Shown here one piece after another: positions 1 through 12,429 of a DNA stretch of 64,000 bases. Each line of letters begins with the position of its first letter. Position 1 is the stretch's first letter. The stretch is from Acheta domesticus. Its lineage: Eukaryota; Arthropoda; Insecta; Orthoptera; Gryllidae. The stretch is taken from positions 191,288,955 through 191,352,954 of the forward strand of contig JAHLJT010000631.1 of assembly GCA_031308135.1 (NCBI GenBank), given 5' to 3'. The notes under the pieces were generated by a model. That model was not told where the DNA came from. It searched no databases and saw only the letters and a program-made list of their open reading frames with translations. A program made the position numbers and the translations under genes.

Positions 1-91
1 TTCGGTAAGAATATACGTAAATAAATTAGGATTAAAATAATATAGCGACGTGAACTTCATTAAACTGTAATTTCAAAATAAGTTTACAAAC

Positions 92-380
92 CTTCGTTTT
101 ATATATGAGAAGCAACCAATCAAAACGCATATTGTCCACTAGTGGGAAAAATTGAGTTTGATATGAATTTGTATAGTTTTCATAAGCTCTACACGCTTCT
201 GCTTTCAGATTTAATCAAAATGCATTTAATGTAATGTGTTAAAATGCATTTTGAAGAAATCTGAAAGCTGAAACGTGTAGAATGCATTAAAAACTACACG
301 ATTTCATATCAACCACAATTTTCCCCACCAGTGGACAATATGCGTTTTGATTAGTTGCTCCTCGTGTAAGTAATATGAAG
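92..380. mobile_element. Foldback (palindromic) MITE
   Basis: The two halves are near-complete inverted repeats. The left arm (about 92-230) carries GAGAAGCAACCAATCAAAAC then ATTGTCCACTAGTGGG. The reverse complement of the right arm (about 245-380) carries GAGGAGCAACTAATCAAAAC then ATTGTCCACTGGTGGG. The arms stay alignable through CAGATTT and CAAAATGCATTT, with a loop of only about a dozen bases near 236. There is no coding capacity. I could not fix the outer ends or a target-site duplication, so the superfamily is unknown. Seen directly: the palindrome. Inferred: a non-autonomous DNA transposon. Confidence 0.75.
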
Positions 381-1728
381 TATTACTTAATCTTGATAAG
401 TGTTACGTTTCTTAATATTAGCTTAAGAGACGTGGCATTGCTTAGACATTTATCACAATTACCCTATAGCTGTCGTCGCTCGGATTTTGCGAACAGATTC
501 TTCAAATGAACGCCAGCCAGTGACCACTTTCTTGATGTGTTTAGATTAAAAATCTCAAAAGAGTAATCAATTTTACAATTTTTATTGAATACTCATTTTC
601 ATTTGGCAATATAAAAGTGATTTTTCCCGCGTTACTGAGTATTCATCACAATAATTTATGAAACAGTAGGGAATACAATTTACGAAACCCGTTCTGTTCC
701 ATCTACCGTTCTATCTATTCTAGTATATCACCGCCTTAATGTGCCTTGCCATTCCCTGTCTTCTCCTGTTCCCAACCCCAAAAGCCGCAGTCTTCTTCAA
801 TAATTTTCTAACTAAAATATTTTTGAAATCTAATATAAATTGCGCAGAATCAAGTTATCATCTCTGTGGACTGTTGCCTGTATCATTACTTATAAAGATA
901 AAAATAGTATAGCGTCACTCATATGAATTATAGCGTCATGTTGGCTGCCCTGCGTGGGAGGATGATGCGGAAGGCTCGTATACCTGAGAGATAGGTAGCA
1001 AGGAGCCCCGGCGTTGGGGGTTGCAGATATTTTTAGAATCAGGTGACGCCAGCTTGTCTTGTACTCCAACTAGTTGTCACGTGGTAGTATACAACCCCCT
1101 CCCACGATCAGCAGTGGTGACATGGGCATGTATAAATTGGGCAAACTCACTCTCGCCGGCGAGTTTTTGTTCTGTGAGACCTCGCGCTTACGCAAAATTC
1201 ACGCCCAGGCTAGGGCGTTTTCGTGCGTTGCACAGGTGACGAAAGTCACGTGAGTGGCACGCGAGACCTCTCTGTTAAATGTGGTGTACCTACAGAACTG
1301 GTACGATCGCGGCTGGCGGTCGGGAAACACCGGAAATTGTGTAATGGGTAGGAATTCATTATTTGTACATTTTGTAAATAAAACTTGTATAAACTTGTTT
1401 ATGTCTGTGTGCGTACTTTCTCGACGCTACAGTATACACGAACATTAGCCGCAGGTTTCGCAGGTGGTTCGAGGTGCCGCCACTGCCCGCTCCCGAAGGC
1501 CGCAGAGAGCGCGCCAGTCGGACTTCGCAGACTAAGGAACGAGCGCCAGACGAAAAATGACAGGCCATTAGTCTTCGTTAATTCCCCCTATTAACATATC
1601 GGAATTCAATTTCCGAGGGAGGAATCGCGGAAGCCGCTTTCCGGCGGCTATCTGTCTCTGTCGCGCCCGCGGCTGCCCCGCGCACGGCTGCGGTCACCGC
1701 CTGGACGCCTCGCCGCGACGCCCCATGA
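381..1728. other. No recognised feature
   Basis: AT-rich unique-looking sequence to about 940, then moderately GC-rich sequence (about 950-1720). Short ORFs here have no recognisable domains. No RNA gene or repeat was recognised. Confidence 0.6.
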
Positions 1729-2117
1729 CTGGAGGAGAATGCTAGCTGCTCTGATCGGTAGTTTTCCGCGGTTTCTCCGGTAAACACTAGGCGAATGCCG
1801 GAGCAGTACCCTAACAAACGGGCCATGGACCGCGAACTCCCTCCCTTCCCCTATCTTCACCTCCTTACATACACTTACAAGCACTACACTACCACAAATG
1901 TTGGGGGGGGGGTAATCGGGAGCTTATACCTTGTCCCGGATGGGGAGGTGCCTCGCAGGTGAGAGATGCCTGATTGAGGAAAGCCGAGCAAGCCGACGTG
2001 TAGATTGGCGCCGGGTCTCGTCATCCAACGAAAGATCATTACCACCTACCGTGGTAGAAACTAGCTCTACACATAATGACCATAATATTTGACGCTCCCG
2101 GAAACATTAATCAATTA
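1729..2117 (+). mobile_element. tRNA-derived SINE, copy A (5'-truncated)
   Basis: This copy lacks the tRNA-like head and starts in the body at CTGGAGGAGAAT. It then shares with the other copies the blocks CTGATCGGTAGTTTTCC, GCCGGAGCAGTACCCTAAC, the pyrimidine-rich TTACATACACTTACA stretch, CGACGTGTAGATTGG and the terminal CCCGGAAACATTAATCAAT tail. It lies tail-to-tail with copy B, separated by about 145 bp. It cannot be transcribed from its own promoter because the A and B boxes are missing. Confidence 0.8.
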
Positions 2118-2261
2118 GGTGACGGTGTGGGTGAAGCACACACGGACTCTCTTCGCGGAGAATCTGGCATCGGGAATGCCGACTCTGTCATTGGTTACGG
2201 TACTAGTGATGTCTTTCGCAACGATATCTTGAATAGTATCCGCAATGGCATCGGTTTAATA
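2118..2261. other. GTG-rich spacer between inverted SINE copies
   Basis: Short degenerate G/T-rich stretch (recurring GGCATCGG, GGAATGCCG, GGTTACGG) between the tails of SINE copies A and B. It resembles in style the GTG-rich tract around 24.8-25.7 kb. No gene seen. Confidence 0.4.
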
Positions 2262-2806
2262 ATTTTTCCGGACACGTCAACTGCTGTGGTAATTAATGCT
2301 GTTGATGTAGTGAATGTTATATCCCAGGATGTAGCGGTTTTTCTCGCGTACTGGATTATGAGATCAGGCACCGACCTACACGTCGGCTTACGGTTGTTAT
2401 CCTTCCGGTATTTTTCTATGTGGGACACCGCCCCAGCCAGGACAAGCTCTGAACTCTCAAGTGGTCACTCAGAATGTGTGATAGTATGGTGTATCTAAGT
2501 GTAAATGCATGTAAGGGAGAAGAGAAGACATGGAAGTGGAAGGGATGATTCTGCACTAGATGGTTTGTATGTTAAGAGTATTGCTCGGAATTGAAATAGT
2601 ATTGATTGGAGAAACCACAATAGACTACCTGTCAGAACAGGCGGCCGCTAGAAGTCTTCTCCAGAGAGCGACCTAGGAAGATAGACCTAGCGCTCTAGCT
2701 AGTGTCAAAAACCCCACTGTTTTGTGATCGTTGGGTTTGGAACCCTAGGACCGCCCAGTGGACGTTCGTGCAGAGGTAATGCTGGCTCTAAGCTAACCTA
2801 TCCGGT
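2262..2806 (-). mobile_element. tRNA-derived SINE, copy B (near full length)
   Basis: Reads 5' to 3' on the minus strand from about 2806. The head has TTAGCTTAGAGCCAGCATT (A-box region), and GGGTTCCAAACCC stands where the B box lies in other copies. The body has GACACTAGCTAG, CTAGCGGCCG, GGTTTCTCCAATC, CCTTACATGCATTTACAC, GCCGACGTGTAGGTCGG and a tail near 2262 of GTGTCCGGAAAAATTATT. It is a diverged copy of the family defined by copies F, H and K. The B box differs from GGTTCGANTCC, so polymerase III activity is unlikely. Confidence 0.8.
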
Positions 2807-2929
2807 GATGTCATGAGAAACCTAGCTGGAGTATCACGCATCACCGGGTGTTTATTATAATGTATTAAACAAACCCTGTTATCGCATTTATTATTCCAAC
2901 CTTCACCATTACCACTTTAAGTGGAGCAT

Positions 2930-3650
2930 CGAAATATCTTTCCTTGCGACTCTATTTTTAAACCGCCCTTGCAGTTGTGACGAAATGAAGTAGCATACTT
3001 GAAACACTATTATAATTTCCGATTTGCTCGTCACTGAATGCATCACAATTGTCATCAGCGTAGATGACACAACTATTTTACTGGCGAATGATGATCCTAT
3101 CTGTGCTTCACAACATCTTCTAATCAACCTAGATAAAATTGAAGAAAGAGTACAATGACTGCCAGTCTTGCTGTGAATGCGAAGAAAAGAAGAAATTTTC
3201 TCAGAAAGAAAATAAATGTAAGATGTTAAAACTGAACAATATTTAAAAGACACAGAGCAGTAAAATATCTTGTACTGTATTCAGATAAAAGATTAACTTT
3301 GAAAACGACTATGAAATTTAACCATAACTTGTATTGAACTGAACATGGTACAGAAATTGTAATGGCTAATAATCTGAAGATCAAAACTTTCTTTAATAGC
3401 GAATTTCCATATACGCTATAAACACTGGGATTATAAAATCAGCATGGACGTTTGGTTTTGAGTTATGAGATTCTGCCAGTAAATCGAATCCGGAAGTTTT
3501 TAAAAAATTCGAAAGTATTTCATTAAGAATTAGTATTATGTTCTGTGGTTCGTGGCAAAACAAGTCGCAAGACGCGAGACCTCGACAGAATTCAACAATA
3601 CTCCTTCAGCGATAAGAGAAGCCAAATGCACCCGAAGGGTAGGCGAATAA
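2930..3650 (+). pseudogene. Decayed jockey-like non-LTR retrotransposon RT fragment
   Basis: This is the C-terminal part of a reverse transcriptase, readable only by switching frame. From about 3060 one frame reads VDDTTILLANDD then ASQHLLINLDKIEE, matching the catalytic (F/Y)ADDT motif and the helix after it in jockey/R1-type elements. From 3257 another frame reads AVKYLVLYSDKRLT, matching the VKYLG.xLD.rLtW block. From about 3442 a third frame reads AWTFGFEL, a stop, then DSASKSN, matching the conserved AWTYGIxLWGxASKSN block. A degenerate GVPQGS-like region may lie at about 2960-3000. At least two frameshifts and several stops separate the blocks, so it is dead. Family assignment rests on motif order from established knowledge; the exact clade is inference. 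Confidence 0.7.
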
Positions 3651-4379
3651 TCTGTCAATAAACGTGCTATTAACAATCAACATGTTTTCGGCCTGAAATG
3701 AAAAATAAACCCATTAGACCTACCGAACTTTAAAAAGTGCCATTCCAACAATATCTTTCTTTCACTGTACGAACAAGAAATATACTGCGTTTCTTACTGT
3801 ATACCATTTGTTCTACGTTAAACTATAGATGTATTGTAATATTGCAGACAAATATAATAATAAAAACAATTTATTGAACAGAAAAAGGGAATGAATTCTG
3901 TCTATGGGTGTCCCCGTCACGCCACCCTTCATTCCACCCACTCCGACGCTTCCACGGATGCGGTCCTGACATATCTAATTCCACCCTCTGCAGTCTTGCC
4001 CTGCCCAGTCCCACCTCAACCAAGCTCCCTCCCTTCTCTTCACCGCCTTGTTCGCTTCGTTCATCGTCTTAACACAATCGCTGCCATCTGAAAGCATTAG
4101 ATGCATTGCGGGTTCTGGATGACCAGTAAATTTGGAAGCCGTTTGGGAGTTAGCCGTTTGGGATCGACACTTTCTTTTTGATACATACGTTGTAAAGACA
4201 AAGTATTGTGACATGCGGCGGAAATCAGTCATTTTTTTCACGCAGTTTTCATTATAGAGCAAAGGCCGCTTTAAGAAATGGCGAGTCCCGTTTTTATTAA
4301 ACTCTAAATTTTCGAAAAATACAGAAGTTAGAAACAATGCAAGATAGTAAATGCACCACATTTTCAATTTTCAACCACA
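3651..4379. other. No recognised gene; C/T-rich patch
   Basis: AT-rich sequence with a pyrimidine-rich patch at about 3905-4090 (CCACCC, CTTCACCGCC). No domain, RNA or repeat family recognised. Confidence 0.5.
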
Positions 4380-5807
4380 ACTCACATTTTCAATGCTTCT
4401 TTATGTACAGGAATATTTCCAGATATTTTCAAAACAGCAAAAATTAAGACACTTTTTAAAAAAGGGAACAAAAATGATATTCAAAATTACCGGCCAATTT
4501 CTCTTTGTCAGTTTTCCTCAAAAATATTAGAAAGGCTTTTCTACTTACGAATGGAAACATTTCTCAGGAAAAACAGAGCGTTTTCAGACTCACAACACGG
4601 TTTTAGAAAATCAAAATCTACGGAAACTGCCATTTTTTCTTTTCTCAAAGATGTTGCTTCATCAATAGACCAAAATGAAATACCCATTGGAATATTCTTA
4701 GATCTCTCGAAAGCTTTTGACGTTATTGACCATAAGATCTTGCTCTCAAAATTACCTTCGTATGGAATTCGTGGTATTGCCCTAGATTGGATAACTTCTT
4801 ACCTTAAACATCGGACTCAAAAAGTAGAAATACCATACTGGCAGGAAAGGACATTACATACTTATATTTCCAATTCTTTGCCAATTGTGCATGGGGTCCC
4901 GCAAGGTTCGATCTTAGGTCCTATTCTCTTTCTGTTATATGTAAACGATATGCCCTCGTCTATTAAAAATGGAAGAACGGTTCTGTTTGCTGATGACACG
5001 AATGTTCTTTGCAAAAAAGAAGCAGTAAATAGTACAATTTCAGAAGTTTCAAATTGGTTTAATAATAACAAATTAATTGTTAACGAAAGAAAAACTGTTT
5101 CAATGCATTTTTGCATCTCAAATCGGAAATCGTAGGTTCCATTGAAAATGAACAATATGCAATTAGCTGATGTTGAGGCAACAAAATTTTTAGGTCTTTC
5201 AATTCAATCAAACCTCAAATGGAATGTACATATAACAGAATTAAACACTAAATTAAGTTCATTATGCTATGCATTCAGAATTCTTTCAAATTCTGTCAGC
5301 CTTCATGCAGCTCGTTGCGTTTATTTTGCAAATGTGCATTCCCGCCTGAGATATGGCATAATATTCTGAGGAAGCTCATCCTGTAGTATTCAGACCTTCA
5401 GATTGCAAAAGAAAATTATTCGAATAATGAAAAAATGCCTTCCACGTGATTCCTGCAAGCCTCTTTTCATTGAGCTGGGAATCCTACCATTGCCTTGTCT
5501 ATTTATTTACGAATCTGTAATATTTGTCAAAAATGACCTACTTAACGGAGGGAACATATTTTCATGCAATATTGATATTTATAATTACAACACACGCCGT
5601 AGAAATCACGTGCATCAAGTGTCAGTATCAACAGCTCAGTACAAGAAATCAACATACAATACATGTACGTTACTTTACAACGCATTGCCAGATGACATAA
5701 AACAATTAAAGTCGGTATACAAATTTAAGTTAAAAGTAAAATATTTTCTGCTGCAAAACTGTTTCTATACAATTAGAGACTATACTGATCGTGAAAAAGA
5801 AAAATAA
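4380..5807 (+). pseudogene. Non-LTR retrotransposon (LINE) reverse transcriptase, 5'-truncated and stop-broken
   Basis: One continuous reading frame from about 4380 to the TAA at 5805-5807 encodes the RT domain and C-terminal region of a LINE ORF2. Motifs in order are NYRPISLCQFSSKILE (about 4485), QHGFRKSKSTETA (4593), IFLDLSKAFDVIDH (4692; catalytic Asp), GVPQGSILGP (4893), FADDT (4986-5000; the catalytic Asp pair), TKFLGLSIQSNLKW, RLRYGIIF, then KKIIRIM and a conserved LLYNALPDDIK tail. The protein is required for target-primed reverse transcription. The frame is interrupted by TAG at 5133-5135 and TGA at 5367-5369; the TGA replaces the Trp expected after YGIIF. The endonuclease domain and ORF1 are absent, so this is a typical 5'-truncated insertion. 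Few lesions suggest moderate age. The clade (CR1/L2/jockey-like) is not certain. Confidence 0.92.
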
Positions 5808-5960
5808 TGTTTAATGTAACAAAACAAAGATATATAATGAATTAGTTTATGTTTGCATTGTATACATTTAAAAAAATATTTAATACGCCTGTAACAAGTA
5901 ATGTACTTCAGCTTCCGGGTCAATGACCCCCATCTCGATCAGGTTTTTGTCCAGTTTCCC
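5808..5960 (+). other. Probable 3' untranslated part of the LINE copy
   Basis: AT-rich sequence directly after the ORF2 stop, ending near CAATGACCCCCATCTCGATC. The true 3' end and any target-site duplication could not be placed. Confidence 0.35.
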
Positions 5961-8270
5961 TGATCCATAGAGCAAATGCTGAGATGGCCCCTTGTTTTGC
6001 TTCTGGACGTAAATGTAGCTTCACTGTGCGCACGTTTTGTTGAGCACTCCTTTTGCTTGTAGTTCATTTACAGTTGAAATTGATTTTCTATAACTCGGGA
6101 AAAAACATTTTTCAAATATCTTCATTTTTCTAAAATAATTATTTTCTAAATTAATTTTTTCGTTTTCGTTTTTTTTTTTTTTAATAAAATTCTGGCCCTC
6201 AAGAAAATGTGCGCAGATAAATTTCTTTCCCCACACGTCATATACAGTTTTTATTGTTTTTTGACTAAATAAATAAATAAATAAATACACCACAAATTTA
6301 TTTATATAGCAGACTATGAGTAGAATAAAGTAGCCTATATTTTGACATAGAATCTACCTTTCAAAAATAATTTTATCAATATCGTCTTATCCCTTCCTGA
6401 GAGTAGACACAACAAAGAGAATGACAGACAAAATTCGTAAAATCGATTGAATTAATTTTTTGTCGAATGAATAACCATGAGTTCATAATAGTAATTGTAT
6501 AATCACGGAAAGGCACTTCAATTTCAGTGATATAGAAAATGAAGGAGGATAGGAAACTTGATGTCTATAAACATCGCTTTCATATCACAATAATTATTTT
6601 GTTTTTTGCAAAAATAACTTGTCCCATTTACATATTGAGCTGTCATGTTATTTTTTGTAATATTGCATGTGCCTTTATTTCATTTACCTTTTAATCGATA
6701 AAGCGTCAAATGGCAATAAACGAAGCTTTATCCGAAATGTAGAGCCATTGAACGCAGGAAACGAGAGGCACTCATTTCCGAGCTGCCATAACACACGACA
6801 TGCTAATAGCTTTCACATCCCGTGAGAAATTGCCATTGTACCAACACCGCCTTGGTTTCCTCAACTGGCGACTATCGGCACTCCACTCCCCTCAACTTCA
6901 TTTCATTAGTTCTCTGTGGAAACTCTTTGCCGCTTCGTCATCAATCAAAGAAGCTTAATTGCTCCGGCGATCGCGCTGGTGGGGGCGGAGCAGGGCGGAA
7001 GCAAATTAGGTCGCGTAACGAGGCGATGCGGGGCGCAGTAATGAACTTTAAAATCGATTAATATCGCAAGTTGATCCCACGAAAGCGCGTTCCGCCCTCG
7101 CTGCACTCGACTATCGGACGGCGCTATCAACTCCGCTATCGGCGTTGCGATACCCCGGGACGTTGGCAAGCGAGCGTACGCAGGTAAAAGGGGGAATCTC
7201 TCATTTGATCGGCGTGTGTTTTGATCGTCGATTCGATTCGATTTGGTAGAAGATATTTTGTTGGGAATTTTCCTGGTTTTGGTGCGCGAGGAAGGCTGAT
7301 ACGAATATAGCTTGCTTTCAGATTGTGGGACCGTCCTTTTAACTGCAGTTTTATGGTAGAACTACAGTGATGGCAATGCAAACAATTTTATTTTCATGTC
7401 CTTTATCATCGTTTTATTTTAACTCATGCGAACGGTTTTATTCATTAACCTCAACCATCCTAGACATACGTTATACGTGTGTGACAATTTTGGTATTTAG
7501 AAAAACTAAAATGAAATTAGGAGACAAACCTAACGTATGATTTTTTTCTTGTTATTCTAATGAAATTGCTTAAAACCATATATTGAGAATTACTTTTCAA
7601 TTTTAATTTTATTTAATTATAAACGTCAAATTATTGGTTAAATTATTATTTAAATCGCTTCCTATGGTAAACAAAATTGTGAGCAACATTAAATAACTTA
7701 CTATATTTTTTCAACTTGCATTCGTAGAGTACAGGCAAAGTGGATTCATCTTCGGCGGAATTTGTGTTTGGGAAAACATTACTCTTTACTACCGAATAGT
7801 TCACTCACTAAAGCTCAGGTATGATCTCACTGTTTTCCACGCTTTCTGGCGAACATGGCCGAACATGCATGCTGGAAGAAAGATATCAAATGAACTTGAA
7901 TTATTCGGAGGAAGGGATCCATTTAACATGAAAATAGACAAACTTATTTTGTTAGTTCGAATGACATTTTCCCAAATAATTGATTTTTCAGGATATCTCA
8001 GTAGAAATTTATTTCTGTCGAACATGAACCTAAGTTCATTAATCAATAGAAATGTATTGATACTTTAGAAGAAATATCTCTCAAGTTTTACTGACCGTAT
8101 TTTACATTCAAAATAACTCTCATTAACCGGTTTTTATTTTTTACATTACATTACATATTGCCTACAGATTTCAAGACGAATGCCTTGTTTAGTCGAATGC
8201 CGTTTGACCACTTGACAGTATCAGATGGTCGTTTGCGCTCTAATTTCGGTTGAACATTGATGCACCCTTG
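5961..8270. other. Mostly AT-rich, no gene; one GC patch
   Basis: Nothing coding recognised. It holds a T-run near 6171-6181, a short (AAAT)n run at about 6266-6288, and a GC-richer patch at about 6945-7180 that includes CAGTAATGAAC and several TATCGG words. Confidence 0.5.
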
Positions 8271-8482
8271 TATACTTTGGTTTTTCTTTCTTGGCGCACG
8301 GGGGTGGGGTGTCAATAAAATGAAATATCTCACGGTATTTTGCGGTTGGGCCGCTAGGAGTCGCATGATCGCAACTGTATCGAGCAGTGCTGGCGACTTC
8401 TGGTGGCACAACGACGCGAAATATCGTGAAATATTCCATTTTGATGACACACCCCGTGCGCCAAGTTCCGAAGTACAGTATA
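8271..8482. mobile_element. MITE with TA target duplication, family M1 copy 1
   Basis: A 212-bp element with terminal inverted repeats. The left end starts TATACTTTGG and continues through TTGGCGCACGGGG to ATGAAATATCTCACGGTATT. The right end, reverse-complemented, starts TATACTGTACTTCGG and continues through TTGGCGCACGGGG to ATGGAATATTTCACG. The outermost TA on each side fits a TA target-site duplication, as in Tc1/mariner-type elements. The centre contains GAGTCGCATGATCGCAAC, close to the centre of the element at 38036-38287, which makes them one family. No ORF beyond spurious ones. Confidence 0.75.
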
Positions 8483-11400
8483 CTTATGGAACGTTTCATG
8501 ACAAACAGTTAAAGAAAAATGTAGTTAATGTTTGACGAAAGATTAGTCATACAGAAGTTGCAAAATCTTTCTTTTAAAGACACAAAGAAATTGAGTACCA
8601 GCAACGAGTAATCAAGAGACCTTACGATATTTTCTGACAAATTAGTCTTTTCTTGTACATCTGTGCTTAAATTAGTTCATCTTCATGCAATCTTCCTGCA
8701 AAGATGCCTTCAAATATTGGTAACCAAGAACGTCTACAGTCTCCACAGAAATACATTCTCATTCTCAGGCTTGCTGGACTGAAAATCCCTCTGCTACCAC
8801 CGCGTGAGAACGTCCGACTTTAGCAAACAGCGTGTGGTACTGACGGAGAAGCTTCTATTGCCAGCGGAAACCCTCAGAAACCAAGAACGACGTTTTCATT
8901 TCTTGCTCCGGGAGGAAAGCAAATTGCCCCCGCGAAAATTTTACTTTTGAGAGTTCAAGTCAATGGGGATAATTTTAAAAGTCCCTTCTTCTTCTTCGTC
9001 TTCCCGCTTGCCTGTGCTCTGAATGCGTTAAGTCTTTAGCGAAGAAAACACAAAAAGTCCCTCCCCGCGAGAGCGCTCGCGAGGGTTCGCGGGCGAACGG
9101 TGCCGCGCGCGGTTGAGTGGGCGCATTCTTCATCCGGCGACGGCTGCGAGGGAGGGACTGTTTCCACGTGCGCGGTGGGAGTGCGGGTGGGAATGGGAGG
9201 GGCGCGAGCGAAACGAGTTAGGAGGGAATTGAAGGGGTGGAAAAGAAATGCAAGGAATTTAAGAGGTGGCGGCAATATGCCAAGCAACATGTTGCGTGTT
9301 ACAAGTGCGACGATCGCCCTGTTTCAAAAAATACGATTACACAGTTGTCGAAGACTAAATGCTACAAACTTCTGTAGTATGTAGTGGTGTCGAAGGTTAT
9401 AACTTTTTGCCAATGAACATGTGGTAAGAAATCTCATACAATGAAATTACGCATATGACATTTGATGCTGATTGGTTGGCAATGCATCGTTCACTGTTTT
9501 TTGGGAGGTAAACGTTCAGGTTCTCTGACATATTTAGCTGTACCTCAAAAGAGCTGTGAATGATGAGTTCCCAATTAAGACGATTTTTTTCAGTGATCCC
9601 TATGTATAGAGATTTTTTGTAAAGTAAACTGTGAAGAATTTCTTGCTTTACTTCTAAATTTTGAAAGTAAGTAGCCACCATGCTTTTAATCGAAGAGCAC
9701 TTCTAAATCTTACTGCGTTTCGTTATTGAATCAATTTCAATAGCTGTGAATAAATACTGTAATCTTCTCTATCAATTTATGAGATTCTGTTTATTGACAA
9801 ATTCACAAGTTTTCCTATTGAGAAGTTGAGAAAATTTACGAGTGTATGTATTTTATTGCAATCAGTTATTCCTTTTTTAAGTTATACTCCCAATTTGTAA
9901 TTAATGAAGATAATTACGAGTAATACCAATTACTAATAATAATCAAGTTTTTCTAAACCGAGAACACTGTACCTCTTGCGGCCACAATTCCTCTCTTTGT
10001 TAGAAGCTTTCTTTGGTAGATCTCATAGTGGGCAATAAATTTAAAAAAAGCAATGAACTATTTTTGAAAGTAGGTAGCAAGAAAATGAGATGTGAATGTT
10101 CAGGAAGAAATTCGTTTCAATATGTCAACCTTGCTTGTTTTTCCTCATTGAATTGCATCGTCTTTTCTTCTTCTTCTTCTTCTTCTTCTATTCGTCGTAC
10201 TGGTTGAACAGATGCATGCCACATAATACGTAACTGTGATCACTCGTTTCCACCCTTGAGCTAATTTTGACACATTCCTGTTTACGGTGAAGCTGCGCTG
10301 ATACGTGATATATGATGCCTTTGAGGTCTGAGTAAATATGGGCCATGTGAGAGAAGATGCGTCGAGATAGTGCGCTGCGATATGCGCGGCGGTGGCTGCC
10401 GGGGTCGGATAGCCGGTGGCGCCGCGCAGCCGGACGGGAACAAACGAGGGTCGGGAATAGAGAGATGCACTCGGTCTGTCATGATGACGAAGAGAGATGA
10501 CGTAGCTCCCAGTGTTTCATTATGCCATTAACTTGGGGAGCGGCTCTACAATTCTATCGGTGCGGAGGCGTCATATTGTTGCTGACGCACCTACCGCTCG
10601 GAGCGCTTGCGGGTAAATATGGAGAAGCGAGGATTTACTGTAGTTGCTGCACGAAATTGCTACAGCTTGCTACCAGGAAGTTTGCATTGCAAATAGATTG
10701 TATCAGCTAGCTCAAAGTTTGTCTGATTGGCAACGTTTGAATTATCCCCATGCGCCAAATTGGCTGCGGCATCACTTCAAAGACTGGTATTGTATTGGCA
10801 ATAAGGAAGATATTAGTTAGTGGTTGACTGATCGAACGAAACTCGCTGTTGAAGAATTTAAAACATAACTATTTATTAAATATTTTTTATACATTTTATA
10901 TTTGCAATATAAACGAGTTTATTTTGATTTTAATAGGTAAATGGATTTTTGTTGTTGCAGTTGACTAAAAGTTAATGACTGAAATTGATTTTTGATCACG
11001 GACATTGTTCATTACCTAGTTGTAATGTAGAAATTTATAATATCCAGATATCCCAGGAGGCATTTCAATTTCTCAAAATGTTTCGACGACAAAAATCTAG
11101 TTAGAATACGAAAAAATTGGGATTTCTTTGGGAAAGAATTGGATTTACTAAACTGCTACAGTAGGAACATTAATCCTACTTTTTCTTATGTTATGATTCT
11201 TATTAGGTTATTACAAGTGATACTCCGACCTTACATTTTTGGGTAAAAGTAAGTAGTAACAAAATATGGAGTAGGCCGCTTACGAGAAGTATCTGCAAAC
11301 GGTTCGTGAATTGTCTGTCTATGTGCTGCAGAAAGCGTTTAAACACAATGGTACACAAATAACATAAACAAATACTAAACTTTTATTCAAGCATTTTAAA

Positions 11401-11760
11401 ACTTACATGGTATTGTTACACCTACAGTGATCTTACAAATCAATTGTGCAATAGCTGTTCCTCAAATATTTTACTAACACATTATTACGATTCTCAGTGG
11501 GATAAACGTACTGCCGAATTATGTGTTTTCAAATATTGCGCCCGAGAGCCAATTTGTCTCCAAGCACCACTAGTATTATGCGACCACACCCACTGCTCAC
11601 TCTACTCGAGCCTTATCAGATAATGGCTTTCTTTCTCTTCAAAGCGATGCGGAAGTATGTGGCATTGATGGTATGTTTGCAGATATAGGAGTGATGTGAG
11701 TGTAGTAGCTTCGTTACTTTTGCTTTACATGTAAGGATACATTAGTATTATCAAGTGATC
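8483..11760. other. No gene recognised; GC patch and small microsatellite
   Basis: AT-rich except for a GC-rich patch at about 9040-9260 and a smaller one at 10370-10450. A (TTC)n microsatellite lies at about 10163-10189. A 94-codon minus-strand ORF at 9397-9681 has no recognisable domain and may be chance. Confidence 0.5.
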
Positions 11761-12333
11761 CTTGTCTCCAAGGGACCGACCAGCTCAGAGCCAGCATTAC
11801 GCTTGCCTTTGCACCGTCTCAGACCAGCAGGTGCTACAGTTTGAACCTCGAAGTAACAGATTTTCTACACTATCTAAATAGCTAGGTTAAATTCAATCGC
11901 TAAGGGATAATTCTAGTGGCGTCGCTTTCTAGGGAGAATTCTGATCGGTATTTTTTTGTAATTTATGCTATCCATATCAGGCGAAGGCTGGAGTAGTCCC
12001 CTAGAATCGGGTCACTTACGGCACACAATCTCTCCTTTCTTCTCCTCCTCCTATCCTCTCCCTTTACTTACACATGCACGTACTGACGTACATGAACTAC
12101 GCCACCACACATATTGGAAAACAAGAGTGGAGCTTAGATCTTGTGCTGACAGGGCAGTGTCACCCATAAGAAAATTCTTGGAGGAGGAATGCAAACAGAC
12201 GAGTAGGTTGGCGTCACATATCAACATCCAGCGGTGGAGGAACACCATGAAGTCCTGGGATATGATATTGACTACACTTAAGGGATTAATTACTACGGAT
12301 TTTGATGTGCTCTCAAAAGTCAATGAATGAATG
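11761..12333 (+). mobile_element. tRNA-derived SINE, copy C (full length, diverged)
   Basis: The head includes CCAGCTCAGAGCCAGCATTA (A-box region) and GTTTGAACCTC at 11839-11849 (B-box-like). The body includes AAATAGCTAGG, CTGATCGGTA, TTTACTTACACATGCACG, ACGAGTAGGTTGG and CCTGGGATATGATATTGAC. The tail is an (AATG)n run at about 12321-12333. Probable target-site duplication: TATCAAGTGATC at 11749-11760 against TATCAAAGTAATC at 12334-12346. The substitutions make it one of the older copies. Confidence 0.8.
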
Positions 12334-12429
12334 TATCAAAGTAATCTATAATCTATCAATGTGTCCTATAATCCACAGTGGTGCTATGGATTATAGGACG
12401 CGAAGTAACACTCAGAAAAAAAACATGCC

